Positions 52,055 to 60,655 of a DNA stretch of 64,000 nt are shown here, piece after piece. Positions within the stretch are counted from its first letter, which is position 1. The number at the start of each line of letters is the position of its first letter. Location: NCBI RefSeq assembly GCF_016427505.1, contig NZ_JAELXS010000001.1:62001-126000 (forward strand), written 5' to 3'. Source of the DNA: Sphingomonas mollis (lineage in GTDB: Bacteria; Pseudomonadota; Alphaproteobacteria; Sphingomonadales; Sphingomonadaceae). Made by a program: the position numbers and the translations under genes. The notes beneath the pieces are model-generated. The model had not been told where the DNA came from. It searched no databases and saw only the letters and a program-made list of their open reading frames with translations.

Positions 52055-52804
52055 TCATGCCGCGCTCGCCACGGCGATCGCCGCCGCCAGATCGAGACGA
52101 CCGTCATACAGAGCGCGGCCGGTGATGACACCTTCGATGCCGTCGCGGGCATGGAGCGCGAGGACGTGGATGTCGGCGATGCCGGCGACGCCGCCGCTCG
52201 CGATCACGGGAATCGATACGGCGCGGGCGAGATCGACGGTGGCCTCCACGTTGCAGCCCTTCAGCAACCCGTCGCGGCCGACATCGGTGAACAGCAGCGC
52301 GGCGACGCCGGCATCCTCGAACCGGCGGGCGAGGTCGGTCGCGGTGGTGGTGGAGACGTCCGCCCAGCCCTTGGTCGCGACCATGCCGTCCTTCGCATCG
52401 ACCGCGACGACGATGCCGCCGGGGAAATCGCGCGCGACACCACGCACGAAATCGGGATCGTCCAGCGCGGCGGTGCCGATCACGACGCGAGCGACGCCGA
52501 GACCGAACCAGCGTTCCACGGACTCGCGGGTACGGATGCCGCCGCCCAGCTGGACATGGCCGGGGAAGCGTTCGACCACGGCGCGCACCGCGTCGCCATT
52601 GACCGACGCGCCCGCGAAGGCACCGTCGAGATCGACGACGTGGAGATGCGTCGCACCGGCATCGGCGAACAGCATCGCCTGATGCGCGGGATCGTCGCCA
52701 TAGACGGTGGCGCGGTCCATATCGCCCTCGGCGAGGCGGACGACCTGCCCGCCCTTCAGGTCGATGGCGGGGAAGACGATCAGGCCGGAATTCAGGAGCG
52801 CCAT
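52055..52804 (-). CDS. hisA: ProFAR isomerase (1-(5-phosphoribosyl)-5-[(…)amino]imidazole carboxamide isomerase)
   Basis: A 249-residue TIM barrel isomerising ProFAR to PRFAR. Catalytic Asp is in [43 protein letters not shown] with the second Asp, and [10 protein letters not shown] follow. It overlaps hisH by 13 nt at its start. Its stop lies right at the edge of the palindromic element. Confidence 0.97.
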   Translation of the reverse strand: MALLNSGLIVFPAIDLKGGQVVRLAEGDMDRATVYGDDPAHQAMLFADAGATHLHVVDLDGAFAGASVNGDAVRAVVERFPGHVQLGGGIRTRESVERWFGLGVARVVIGTAALDDPDFVRGVARDFPGGIVVAVDAKDGMVATKGWADVSTTTATDLARRFEDAGVAALLFTDVGRDGLLKGCNVEATVDLARAVSIPVIASGGVAGIADIHVLALHARDGIEGVITGRALYDGRLDLAAAIAVASAA

Positions 52805-53394
52805 GCGAGGAATCTTTCGAGGATCGCCAGCCCATAGGACTGGCTCTTTTCCGGGTGGAACTGCACGCCCAGCATATTGTCACGGCCGATCGCGGCGGTG
52901 ACGGGGCCGGCATGGTCGGTGGTGGCGATCACGTCGGCGCCGTCGAAGGCGTAGCTGTGGAGGAAATACGCCTCGCCAGGGACGATCAGCGGATGCTCGC
53001 CGGTCGGGATCACGTCGTTCCAGCCCATGTGAGGCACTTTGGCGTCCATGCTGCCCGGCTCCAGCTTGCGGACGCGGCCGGCGATCCAGCCGAGGCCGGG
53101 ATGCGTGCCCATTTCCTCACCGGCATCGGCCATCAACTGCATACCGACGCACACGCCGAGAAAGGGTGCCGCCTCGGTCCGCACGCGCCGGTCCAGTGCA
53201 TCCACCATGCCATCGATCGACCGCAGCGCCCTGGCGCAGGCACCGAACGCGCCGACACCGGGCAGGACGATCCGGTCGGCCCGCGCCACGGCATCGGGAT
53301 CGGCGGTGACGATCAGGTCGTCGCAACCGGCGGCCTTCAGCGCGTTGGCGACCGAATACAGGTTGCCCGCGCCGTAATCGATCAGCGCTAGCAA
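52792..53394 (-). CDS. hisH: imidazole glycerol phosphate synthase, glutaminase subunit
   Basis: A 200-residue class I glutamine amidotransferase feeding ammonia to HisF. The triad is Cys in [11 protein letters not shown] and His/Glu in [21 protein letters not shown] opens the protein. The start is a TTG at 53394 (LALIDYG), overlapping the YciI gene end by 7 nt. Confidence 0.96.
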   Translation of the reverse strand: MLALIDYGAGNLYSVANALKAAGCDDLIVTADPDAVARADRIVLPGVGAFGACARALRSIDGMVDALDRRVRTEAAPFLGVCVGMQLMADAGEEMGTHPGLGWIAGRVRKLEPGSMDAKVPHMGWNDVIPTGEHPLIVPGEAYFLHSYAFDGADVIATTDHAGPVTAAIGRDNMLGVQFHPEKSQSYGLAILERFLAWRS

Positions 53395-53696
53395 AGCAGG
53401 TCGCCGATCTCTTCCATTGCGAGGGTCGCGGTGAAGGGAATTACCTCAAACGTGGCGACACCATTGACCACGAAGGGATCCTTTGCCGCTTCCTCGCTCA
53501 CGACATCGGCCTCGCCCTTGAACAGCAGGACACCTCCGGTCGGTGGGTCACGCCGCCCGGCCAGCAGCATCACGTTTTCCTCAACATAGTTTTCGATCCA
53601 CCGGACATGTGCGGCGCGATGCCGGTCGACCTCGTCAAGCGGTTTCACATAGGTGAGCAGCACGAGGCACAGTGGTGTCATCGGACGGGCAACCAT
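53388..53696 (-). CDS. YciI-like protein inside the his operon
   Basis: A 102-residue protein of the YciI/YCII ferredoxin-like fold: LVLLTYVKPLDEVDRHRAAHVRWIE near the start (His of the D-x-x-R-x-x-H pattern), GRRDPPTGGVLLFKG, and DPFVVNGVATFEVIPF (the conserved DPF-xx-xG). The ATG at 53696 shares a base with the hisB stop, and its end overlaps hisH, so it is tightly embedded. Family members are small, mostly uncharacterised cytoplasmic proteins; its role with histidine synthesis is unknown. Confidence 0.87.
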   Translation of the reverse strand: MVARPMTPLCLVLLTYVKPLDEVDRHRAAHVRWIENYVEENVMLLAGRRDPPTGGVLLFKGEADVVSEEAAKDPFVVNGVATFEVIPFTATLAMEEIGDLLC

Positions 53697-54295
53697 TATA
53701 GCGTACCCTTGGTCGAGGGGATCGCATCGCCCTTGCGCGGATCGATCTCGATCGCCTTGCGCAGCGCGCGGGCGAGGCCCTTGAACGCGCTTTCGGCGAT
53801 GTGATGGTTGTTCTCGCCGTGCAGCGTCTCGACGTGCAGCGTGATGCCGGCGGCCTGCGCGAAGCTGTGGAACCAGTGCTGGAACATCTCGGTATCCATC
53901 TCGCCCAGCCGTTTCTGGCTGAATTCGGTCTTCCACACGAGCCATGGCCGCCCGGAAATGTCGAGCGCCACCCGCGTCAGCGTCTCGTCCATCGGGCTGA
54001 GCGCGTCGCCGTACCGGTGGATGCCGCGCTTGTCGCCCAGGGCCTTCGCCACCGCCTCGCCGATGGCGATGCCGGTATCCTCGACGGTGTGGTGCTGGTC
54101 GATGTGCAGGTCGCCGACGGTGCGGACGTGCAGGTCGATCAGCGAATGGCGCGACAATTGTTCGAGCATATGGTCGAAAAAGCCGACGCCGGTGTCGATG
54201 TCATAGACGCCGGTGCCGTCGAGATTGACGGTGACGGCGATTTTCGTCTCGCTGGTGTCGCGATTGATCGTGGCGATGCGCATATCGCGGTCCAT
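53696..54295 (-). CDS. hisB: imidazoleglycerol-phosphate dehydratase
   Basis: A 199-residue monofunctional dehydratase (no fused phosphatase). Metal motifs: [34 protein letters not shown], and the C-terminal [19 protein letters not shown]. First gene of the visible his unit. The ATG at 54295 is used; ATG 54283 (MRIATINRD) is an equally plausible start. It is divergent from sspB across 61 nt. Confidence 0.97.
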   Translation of the reverse strand: MDRDMRIATINRDTSETKIAVTVNLDGTGVYDIDTGVGFFDHMLEQLSRHSLIDLHVRTVGDLHIDQHHTVEDTGIAIGEAVAKALGDKRGIHRYGDALSPMDETLTRVALDISGRPWLVWKTEFSQKRLGEMDTEMFQHWFHSFAQAAGITLHVETLHGENNHHIAESAFKGLARALRKAIEIDPRKGDAIPSTKGTL

Positions 54296-54356
54296 AACGC
54301 ACCACGCGGTTCGTGCAATCTTGACGCTGGGGTGGAGGGGGGCCTACCCAAAGAGA

Positions 54357-54842
54357 ATGAGCGATGGCCTTCCCGACAGCCTGATCCCGTATGACGAGAT
54401 CGTCCAGGAAGCCCTGCGTGCGGTGGTGGGCCGTGTGCTGGGTTCCGTGGCGGAGGCCGGCGGGCTGCCCGGCGAGCATCATTTCTACATCACGTTCAAG
54501 ACGCAGGCGCCCGGGGTCGACATCCCCCGGCGGCTGATCGAGCGGTTTCCGGACGAGATGACGATCGTCATGCAGAACCGGTACTGGGACCTGACCGTCG
54601 ATGACGAGCGGTTCTCGGTGGGGCTGAGCTTCAATCAGGTGCCGTCGAAGCTGGTGATTCCCTATTCGGCGATTACCGGGTTCCACGATCCGGCGGTGAA
54701 TTTCGAATTGCGCTTCCAGGCGCAGGAGGAAGTGGACGGTCTGCCCGAAATCCCCGACGCCGCCGAGAATGACGGCCCGCTCGCGCAGCCGGTCGAGGAC
54801 GGATCGAACGTCGTCAGCGTGGACTTCAAGCGGAAGAAGTAG
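54357..54842 (+). CDS. sspB: SspB, ClpXP protease specificity-enhancing factor (alpha type)
   Basis: A 161-residue adaptor that brings ssrA-tagged and other substrates to ClpXP. HFYITFKTQAPGVDIPRRL, DEMTIVMQNRYWDL and FSVGLSFNQVPSKLVIPYSAITGFHDPAV are typical of the domain; the acidic linker ends in VVSVDFKRKK, matching the ClpX-docking tail. The ATG at 54357 follows AAAGAG. The 279 nt after it hold a small CGCGGC/GCCGCG hairpin near 54905 and a large inverted repeat, but no gene. Confidence 0.93.
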   Translation: MSDGLPDSLIPYDEIVQEALRAVVGRVLGSVAEAGGLPGEHHFYITFKTQAPGVDIPRRLIERFPDEMTIVMQNRYWDLTVDDERFSVGLSFNQVPSKLVIPYSAITGFHDPAVNFELRFQAQEEVDGLPEIPDAAENDGPLAQPVEDGSNVVSVDFKRKK

Positions 54843-54961
54843 AAAAGCGAGGCGCAAGAGCGCCAAGCCCCGCCCGGCCGACGGGCCAAAAGCCCGTTCG
54901 ACGACGCGGCTTCGCCGCGGCGCGGGCGTGTCCGAGCGTGATGGTATGTTACAGATCCATC

Positions 54962-55037
54962 CGTCATTGCGAGCGCAGCGAAGCAACCCAGAGTCGCGCA
55001 CGACGCCCTGGGTTGCTTCGCTGCGCTCGCAATGACG
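54962..55037. repeat. dispersed inverted repeat (family B), copy 2, perfect 30-bp arms
   Basis: The 30-nt arm CGTCATTGCGAGCGCAGCGA… (54962-54991) is followed after 16 nt by its exact complement (55008-55037). It matches the imperfect copy at 16936-17011. It lies between sspB and fumC, 85 nt before the fumC start, so it may form a long hairpin in fumC leader RNA if transcription begins upstream. Confidence 0.92.
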
Positions 55038-55121
55038 ACTGGGATAATATTCCGCTAAAGAAGCACGCTGGCCATACACGGCAGTCCGCAACAAGATCAC
55101 GCGGTCCGCCGTTATCCCGGC

Positions 55122-56513
55122 ATGACCAACACCCGCACCGAAACCGACTCGATCGGCCCGATCGAGGTCCCCGCCGACGCCTATTGGGGCGCACAGACCG
55201 AACGCAGCCTCGAAAATTTCCCGTTCGGCGCGCGCGAGCGGATGCCGATCGGGATCGTCCACGCGCTGGCGATCGTGAAGCAGGCCTGCGCGCGCGTGAA
55301 CCGCGATCACGGTCTGGACGCGGGCAAGGCCGACGCGATCGAATCGGCGGCGGCAGAGATCGTCGCGGGCACGCTCGACGACCAGTTCCCGCTCGTGATC
55401 TGGCAGACGGGCAGCGGCACGCAATCGAACATGAACGTCAACGAGGTGATCGCCGGCCGCGCCAACGAGGTGCTGGCGGGGACGCGCGGCGGCAAGATGC
55501 CGGTCCATCCCAATGACGATGTGAACCGGGGGCAGTCCTCGAACGACAGCTTCCCTACCGCGCTGCACGTCGCCGCCGCGCTGGCGGTGACGCGGGTGCT
55601 GTATCCCGCGCTCGACCGGCTGCACGCGGCGCTCGACGCCAAGGCGCGCGAGTGGGACGATCTGGTGAAGATCGGCCGTACGCATCTGCAGGATGCGACG
55701 CCGTTGACGCTGGGGCAGGAGTTCTCCGGCTATGCGGCGCAGATCGCCAACGCCCGCGACCGGATCGAGGGGACGCTACACCGCAACATCATGCCGCTGG
55801 CGCAGGGCGGCACCGCGGTCGGCACCGGGCTGAACGCCCCGGCGGGGTTCGGCGAGGCGGTGGCGGCGGCGATCGCCGACCTGACCGGGCTGCCGTTCGT
55901 CACCGCGCCCAACAAGTTCGAGGCGCTGGCGTCGAACGATGGGCTTGTCGACCTGCACGGCGCGCTCAACGTGCTGGCGGTGGCGCTGGCCAAAATCGCC
56001 AACGATATCCGGCTGTTGGGCAGCGGACCGCGATCGGGGCTGGGCGAGCTGGAACTGCCCGCCAACGAACCGGGCAGCTCGATCATGCCGGGCAAGGTCA
56101 ACCCGACCCAGTGCGAGATGCTGACGATGGTGGCCGCGCAGGTGATGGGCAACAACGTCGCGGTCACCGTCGGCGGGTTGCAGGGCCATCTGGAACTGAA
56201 CGTCTTCAAGCCGTTGATCGGCGCCAACGTGCTGCGGTCGATCGACCTGCTAGGCATCGGCATGACCAGCTTCGCCGAACGGACGGTGGAGGGCATGACC
56301 GCCAATCGCGACCGGATCGCCGAACTGGTCGACCGATCGCTGATGCTCGTCACCGCGCTGGCACCCGAGATTGGGTACGACAATGCCGCGAAGATCGCCA
56401 AGCACGCGCATCGTCACGGCCTGACCCTGAAGGAGGCCGGCGTGCAGATGGGGCTGGTGGACCCCGAAACGTTCGATCGCGTCGTCAAACCGGAATCGAT
56501 GCTGGGCCGGTGA
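55122..56513 (+). CDS. fumC: class II fumarate hydratase
   Basis: A 463-residue TCA-cycle enzyme interconverting fumarate and malate, homotetrameric, without iron. Motifs: [53 protein letters not shown], and the superfamily signature [15 protein letters not shown]. Length is usual. No clear ribosome-binding site stands out before the ATG (CGGC), so the start could be weakly translated. Confidence 0.97.
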   Translation: MTNTRTETDSIGPIEVPADAYWGAQTERSLENFPFGARERMPIGIVHALAIVKQACARVNRDHGLDAGKADAIESAAAEIVAGTLDDQFPLVIWQTGSGTQSNMNVNEVIAGRANEVLAGTRGGKMPVHPNDDVNRGQSSNDSFPTALHVAAALAVTRVLYPALDRLHAALDAKAREWDDLVKIGRTHLQDATPLTLGQEFSGYAAQIANARDRIEGTLHRNIMPLAQGGTAVGTGLNAPAGFGEAVAAAIADLTGLPFVTAPNKFEALASNDGLVDLHGALNVLAVALAKIANDIRLLGSGPRSGLGELELPANEPGSSIMPGKVNPTQCEMLTMVAAQVMGNNVAVTVGGLQGHLELNVFKPLIGANVLRSIDLLGIGMTSFAERTVEGMTANRDRIAELVDRSLMLVTALAPEIGYDNAAKIAKHAHRHGLTLKEAGVQMGLVDPETFDRVVKPESMLGR

Positions 56514-56565
56514 CGGAACCTCGCGGGCGTTGCCGCGCTATGCCTGCGATGAAGGAGATCGGTTC

Positions 56566-56778
56566 GTGAGTGCAACGACGATAGGCGCTTTGGTCGGTGG
56601 TGTGATCGACAGCATGGGCGGCGATGATGACGGCAATTGGGATGGCGCGATCAAGGGCGCGATCGTGGCCAATGTGCTGAAGGTCGCGATCCCGGTAGCG
56701 ATCACCTACGCGGTCGGCTGGGCGGTATTGCGTGGCGCGGCGGAACTGAAGGATCAGGTTTTTGGAGAAGTGAAATGA
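56566..56778 (+). CDS. small Gly-rich membrane protein
   Basis: A 70-residue protein: TIGALVGGVIDSMGG…DGAIKGAIVANVLKVAIPVAITYAVGWAVLRGAAEL. It has one clear membrane helix (about 34-55) and a small-residue-rich N-terminal segment. The GTG at 56566 has AAGGAG 9 nt upstream. It overlaps the next gene by 4 nt (ATGA). Function unknown. Confidence 0.65.
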   Translation: MSATTIGALVGGVIDSMGGDDDGNWDGAIKGAIVANVLKVAIPVAITYAVGWAVLRGAAELKDQVFGEVK

Positions 56779-56984
56779 TCGGCAAGATTATCGGTGCACT
56801 GGTGGGTCGCGAGATGGATCGTCGCGATGGTTCGGGCGGCATGAAGGGCGCGGCGATGGGCGCGCTGATCGGTGGCGGCCTGCGCCGGATGGGGCCGCTG
56901 GGCATGATCCTGGGCGGCGGTTACGTTGCCAAGAAGGCGTATGATCGCCGTCGCGCATCGCGCTCGGCACCGCCGGTGATCTGA
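56775..56984 (+). CDS. small glycine-zipper-like protein
   Basis: A 69-residue basic protein: KIIGALVGREMDRRDGSGGMKGAAMGALIGGGLRRMGPLGMILGGGYVAKKAYDRRR. Glycines spaced every four residues resemble glycine-zipper helices. It shares the IGALVG start with the preceding protein, which suggests relationship. The ATG overlaps the preceding stop. Function unknown. Confidence 0.65.
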   Translation: MIGKIIGALVGREMDRRDGSGGMKGAAMGALIGGGLRRMGPLGMILGGGYVAKKAYDRRRASRSAPPVI

Positions 56985-57019
56985 ACGGCATTGGCCGGCG
57001 GGGCGTCATCGGGCGCCCT

Positions 57020-57061
57020 GCCGGGTTGACGACGCCGGGTTGACGACGCCGGGTTGACGAC
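57020..57061. repeat. three perfect 14-bp tandem repeats upstream of gmk
   Basis: GCCGGGTTGACGAC occurs three times head to tail, ending 27 nt before the gmk ATG. It therefore lies in the gmk leader or promoter region; TTGACG in each unit resembles a -35 box. Confidence 0.9.
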
Positions 57062-57088
57062 GGGGGCATCGCCCGGCCAAAGGCGCGC

Positions 57089-57739
57089 ATGGCGCCTGTT
57101 CTCCCCACCGATCCGCACAACCTCAAGCGGCGGGGCATGTTGTTCGTGCTGTCGTCGCCATCGGGCGCGGGAAAATCGACCATTGCGCGCCTCTTGCTGG
57201 CCGACGAACCCGAACTCGAAATGTCGGTATCGGCCACGACCCGCCCGATTCGGGAGGGCGAGATCGATGGCCGCGATTATCATTTCGTCGATCTGGAAGA
57301 ATTCCGTCGCATGGTAGCGGCGGACGAATTTCTCGAATGGGCGCACGTCTTCGACAATCGTTACGGCACGCCGCGGGCGCAGGTCGAGGCATTGCTGGCG
57401 GATGGCAAGGACGTGCTGTTCGATATCGACTGGCAGGGCGCGCAACAGCTGTTCCAGATCGCCGGCGGCGACGTGGTGCGCGTGTTCATCTTCCCGCCGT
57501 CGATGCCCGAACTGCGCCAGCGGCTGGAACGGCGGGCGACCGATTCGCCCGAGGTCATCGACGCCCGCATGGCGCGCGCCGCGAACGAGGTCAGCCACTG
57601 GGATGGCTACGACTATGTCCTCGTCAATCACGACGTCGAAACCTGCTTTCGCGGCGTGAAGACGATCATCGCGGCCGAGCGGTTGAAGCGGTCGCGGCAG
57701 ACGGGATTGATCGGCTTCATCCGGCGCCTGACGCGATAG
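57089..57739 (+). CDS. gmk: guanylate kinase
   Basis: A 216-residue GMP kinase: Walker A SSPSGAGKST (22-31), SVSATTRPIREGEIDGRDYHF (GMP-binding SATTRxxRxGExxGxxY), FLEWAHVFDNRYGTP and DIDWQGAQQL. Its last codons and stop (CGC CTG ACG CGA TAG) are the first copy of a tandem repeat that continues after the gene, so the C-terminal RRLTR was shaped by the repeat. Confidence 0.96.
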   Translation: MAPVLPTDPHNLKRRGMLFVLSSPSGAGKSTIARLLLADEPELEMSVSATTRPIREGEIDGRDYHFVDLEEFRRMVAADEFLEWAHVFDNRYGTPRAQVEALLADGKDVLFDIDWQGAQQLFQIAGGDVVRVFIFPPSMPELRQRLERRATDSPEVIDARMARAANEVSHWDGYDYVLVNHDVETCFRGVKTIIAAERLKRSRQTGLIGFIRRLTR

Positions 57740-57795
57740 GCCTGACGCGATAGGCCTGACGCGATATGCCTGACGCGATAGGCCTGACGCGATAG
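57726..57795. repeat. five 14-bp tandem repeats spanning the gmk stop codon
   Basis: GCCTGACGCGATAG is repeated five times without spacers (third copy ends TAT instead of TAG). The first copy carries the gmk stop. Unit length equals that of the unrelated array just upstream of gmk. No spacers, so not a CRISPR array. Confidence 0.92.
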
Positions 57796-57801
57796 GGTCG
57801 C

Positions 57802-58848
57802 TCAGCCGCGTTGCTCCGGCACCCGCAACAGGCAACTGGTGCCATGGTCGCGCTCGATCGTGATCGTCGCATCGATCGCATCGGCCAGCCCCTGGATCAG
57901 ACGCGACCCGATGCCGGGTTGACGGACGGCGCTGGCCATCACCCCGTCATCGGCCACCACGACCATCACCTCCGTCCCCACCTGTCGCGCATCGATCACG
58001 ATCGTGCCCGCGCCGTCGCCGAAGGCGTATTTGACGGCGTTCGTCACCCATTCGTTGACGATCAGGCCGATCATCAGCGCCTTGTGCGCCTCCATCGCGA
58101 TTGGTGAACTGGTCAGCGACAGGTCGATGCCAGCGGGCACGAAGCCGGCGCGCAGCGATCCGACGATCTCCGTCAGATATTCGTCGAGCATCAATTGATG
58201 CGCCTGACGGCCCGCCAGCCCCAGATTGCGATAGACCGAGGCGATCGATTCCAGCCGCACGGCGGCGCGTTGCAGCTCGATCGTCACCTCCGTGCTGGCC
58301 GATGCCCGCGCCTGCGTCGACAGCAACGCGGCGGCGATCTGGAAATTGTTCTTCGTACGGTGGTCCATTTCACCGATCAGCAGCGACAGCGTCTTCACCT
58401 CGCGCTGGCAGGTCTGGCGTAGCTGCGCCGCCGCCGTCCGGTACGCCGCCGTCGCCCAGATGGTGAGCAGCAGCGCAAGGCTCGACAGGACCAGATTGGC
58501 GGCGCTGGTCGATCCGACACGGGTCACCGTCCAGTGCGGAAAGACGAAGAAGACGACCAGCGCCTGGCATCCGATCGCCGCGACGATCCCCGCGCGCGCA
58601 CCCGCCAGCAGGGTGGCGACGATGACCATGGGAAAGGTGAGGACGAACGGGATCACGCCGCCGACGACCTGTTCGATCGCGATCCGCGCCAGCACGGCGG
58701 CGGCCACGGTCGACAGCCCGACCGCCAGTTCGATCGGCCATGTGACGGTGCCGTTGCGGGCCAGGATGTCGCCGCGTTGCAGGCCGGTGAACAGCCGCGC
58801 CAGCGACCATCGCTGTGACCGCACCACGGCGACGCCGTCCGCACGCAT
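57802..58848 (-). CDS. membrane sensor histidine kinase (HisKA_2 type)
   Basis: A 348-residue kinase. Four hydrophobic helices at about residues 40-135 resemble the DUF4118-type sensor. The HisKA_2 phospho-acceptor is His163 in GEMDHRTKNNFQIAAALL; the ATPase N box is IVNEWVTNAVKYAFGD, followed by a weak G box (ADDGV…GIGSRLIQGLA). Such kinases often act in the alphaproteobacterial general stress response (PhyR pathway), but no phyR, nepR or response regulator adjoins it. Confidence 0.88.
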   Translation of the reverse strand: MRADGVAVVRSQRWSLARLFTGLQRGDILARNGTVTWPIELAVGLSTVAAAVLARIAIEQVVGGVIPFVLTFPMVIVATLLAGARAGIVAAIGCQALVVFFVFPHWTVTRVGSTSAANLVLSSLALLLTIWATAAYRTAAAQLRQTCQREVKTLSLLIGEMDHRTKNNFQIAAALLSTQARASASTEVTIELQRAAVRLESIASVYRNLGLAGRQAHQLMLDEYLTEIVGSLRAGFVPAGIDLSLTSSPIAMEAHKALMIGLIVNEWVTNAVKYAFGDGAGTIVIDARQVGTEVMVVVADDGVMASAVRQPGIGSRLIQGLADAIDATITIERDHGTSCLLRVPEQRG

Positions 58849-59007
58849 CAGCGGTCTTTACCTACGATAGTGGCCGACTCGCCGGATCGTGCATGGCTCA
58901 TGGCGACGCTCCCTCTTCGGCATCGTGCACCTGCGCCAAGCCGCTGTCACGCCCGCATATCGGGGGTGATTTCAATCAGCCCAGAGCATCGAGCGCTTAA
59001 TCCAACC

Positions 59008-59074
59008 CGTTCGTGCTGAGCGAAGTCGAAGCACATTGCGGAGAGGTAGCCTTCGACTTCGCTCAGGCCAAACG
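59008..59074. repeat. dispersed inverted repeat (family D)
   Basis: CCGTTCGTGCTGAGCGAAGT… (59008-59033) pairs imperfectly with a complementary segment ending CCAAACGG at 59074. It lies in the 246-nt stretch 58849-59094 between the kinase start and the atp12 end; apart from this hairpin and the kinase promoter region I see no gene there. Confidence 0.85.
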
Positions 59075-59094
59075 GTCAGGAGATGGCTCCGATT

Positions 59095-59784
59095 TCACGC
59101 CATTTGCTCCAGCGTCGCGAGGAAGGCGGCGGCGGCATCGAACTCGCGGCGATGCGCGGCGGTGGTCGCCGCGGCCAGCGCATCCTCGCCCCAGCGATCG
59201 ATCTGCCATTGCTCGTCGACCTGCGCGGCGGTCCATGTCGCCTCTGCGGACATCGTCCCCTCCGCCAGCGCCAGCGCGAGGATCAGCGATCCGGACAGCG
59301 TCACCACCGGCGACAGGCCGGCGAGATGCCACGCGTCATAGGCACCCATCGCCTCCGCCAGCCGTGCGATCGTCGCGGGCGGCTGCGCGCGGTGGACGAT
59401 GCCGGCGGTCACCTCGACATGCAAGTCATAGCGCGCGCGCGCCCAGTGGAGGGGCGGGTCCCACGCCGCAACCTGACGCTCGACCAGTTCGGGCGGCGCT
59501 TCGGCCCGGTAACAGAGCAGGTCGCTCTCGCCGTAGCGCGCCAGCCCTTGCGCGAAAAGCGCGGGATCCGGAGCGATACGATCGATCGCGGCGTTCGACA
59601 GGCCGGTCAGCGGCATCGCGCGCGGATCGATCGTCTCGTCGACCGCCAGCCATTCCGCCGCCACCGCCGCCGCCAGCGCATCGGTCGGCAATGCCAGCGG
59701 CACCCGGCCGGGGGTGCGGACGGGCCGCCCGTCGAGCAGCACCTCGCGCCCGGCGATCGTGACGTCCTGCCAGAACCGCTTCAT
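59095..59784 (-). CDS. ATP12 family F1-ATPase assembly chaperone
   Basis: A 229-residue protein of the Atp12 family: KRFWQDVTIAGREVLLDGRPVRTPGRVPLALP at the N terminus, AAEWLAVDETIDPRAMPLTGLSNAAID, then ESDLLCYRAEAPPELVERQ and AWDPPLHWA. In mitochondria it binds the F1 alpha subunit; bacterial members are thought to aid F1 assembly. The ATG at 59784 overlaps the preceding small gene by 4 nt. Last gene of a six-gene unit. Confidence 0.92.
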   Translation of the reverse strand: MKRFWQDVTIAGREVLLDGRPVRTPGRVPLALPTDALAAAVAAEWLAVDETIDPRAMPLTGLSNAAIDRIAPDPALFAQGLARYGESDLLCYRAEAPPELVERQVAAWDPPLHWARARYDLHVEVTAGIVHRAQPPATIARLAEAMGAYDAWHLAGLSPVVTLSGSLILALALAEGTMSAEATWTAAQVDEQWQIDRWGEDALAAATTAAHRREFDAAAAFLATLEQMA

Positions 59785-60002
59785 GGCGCGGGCGGACTGC
59801 GCCAGCGATGGGCGAGGCTGGCGGGCACCACGGCGATCACTACCAATGCCGACAGGACGAGAAGGATGCCGATCACCTTCACCGGCCATTCCTGCGCCCG
59901 CGCCGCGATCACCATGCCGAACACCGCGCCGGCGACGCCGACGATCCGGATGCCGACCAGCGCCAGCCAGCGCCGCTGCGCGACATGTTCCGGCACGCTC
60001 AT
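59781..60002 (-). CDS. small two-helix membrane protein
   Basis: A 73-residue protein with two hydrophobic helices (about 13-33 and 42-60) and charged ends. The frame is held in place by 4-nt overlaps on both sides (gph upstream, atp12 downstream), strong support that it is translated. No family recognised. Confidence 0.75.
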   Translation of the reverse strand: MSVPEHVAQRRWLALVGIRIVGVAGAVFGMVIAARAQEWPVKVIGILLVLSALVVIAVVPASLAHRWRSPPAP

Positions 60003-60655
60003 GCCAGCAACGCCGGCAGGTCGCGGGCGTGGTCGGCGACCATATCGGCACCGGCGCCGATCAGTTCGGCGGCTGCGTGATAGCCCCAGGCGACACCCAC
60101 CGCGCGCGTGCCGGCGGCGCGGGCCATCGCCATATCGAAACTGGTATCGCCTATCATCGCCGTCATGTGGGGCATCGCGCCGGTTTCCGCCATGGCCGCG
60201 TGCAACATCGCCGGGTCGGGCTTCGACGGATGACGATCCGCCGTCTGCAACGTCGCGAAATACCGTTCCAGACCGTGATGGGCCAGGACATGCGCCAGAC
60301 CGCGATCGGATTTGCCGGTGGCGACGCCCAGCTTCCAGCCGTCGTCCGCCAGCCGCTCGATCACGTCGACGATCCCCTCGAAAAGCGGTTCGTCGTCCAG
60401 CCCGCCATCGGCGCGCAGCCGCTGGAACGCCTGTTTGTAATCAGCGGCCAGCCGGTGATGGTCGGCACCCGGCCGCAGCACGCGCATCGCCTCCACCAGA
60501 CTGAGGCCGACGATGCGGCGAGTATCGGCGCGGGGCGGCGGATCGAGCGCGGATTGCTGGAACGCCGCCTCCATCGCGCGACAGATGTTCGCCTGGCTGT
60601 CGACCAGCGTGCCGTCGCAATCGAAGACGGCAAGGCGGATGGTGGTTAAACGCAT
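59999..60655 (-). CDS. HAD family hydrolase, phosphoglycolate phosphatase-like
   Basis: A 218-residue HAD phosphatase. Motif I is DCDGTLVDS (Asp12 and Asp14), motif II is VATGKSDRG, motif III is KPDPAM, and motif IV is IGDTSFDMAMARAAG. The cap domain is of the Gph type. It probably removes phosphate from a small metabolite such as phosphoglycolate. It overlaps paiB by 10 nt. Confidence 0.9.
   Translation of the reverse strand: MRLTTIRLAVFDCDGTLVDSQANICRAMEAAFQQSALDPPPRADTRRIVGLSLVEAMRVLRPGADHHRLAADYKQAFQRLRADGGLDDEPLFEGIVDVIERLADDGWKLGVATGKSDRGLAHVLAHHGLERYFATLQTADRHPSKPDPAMLHAAMAETGAMPHMTAMIGDTSFDMAMARAAGTRAVGVAWGYHAAAELIGAGADMVADHARDLPALLA

Noticed and set aside
51858..52682. Long plus-strand reading frame across the his palindrome and hisA
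   Set aside because: It is antisense to hisA and its first part is translation of the repeat units; no homology or ribosome-binding site.
57726..57795. CRISPR-like array
   Set aside because: The five 14-bp units are directly joined with no spacers, and no cas gene is present.
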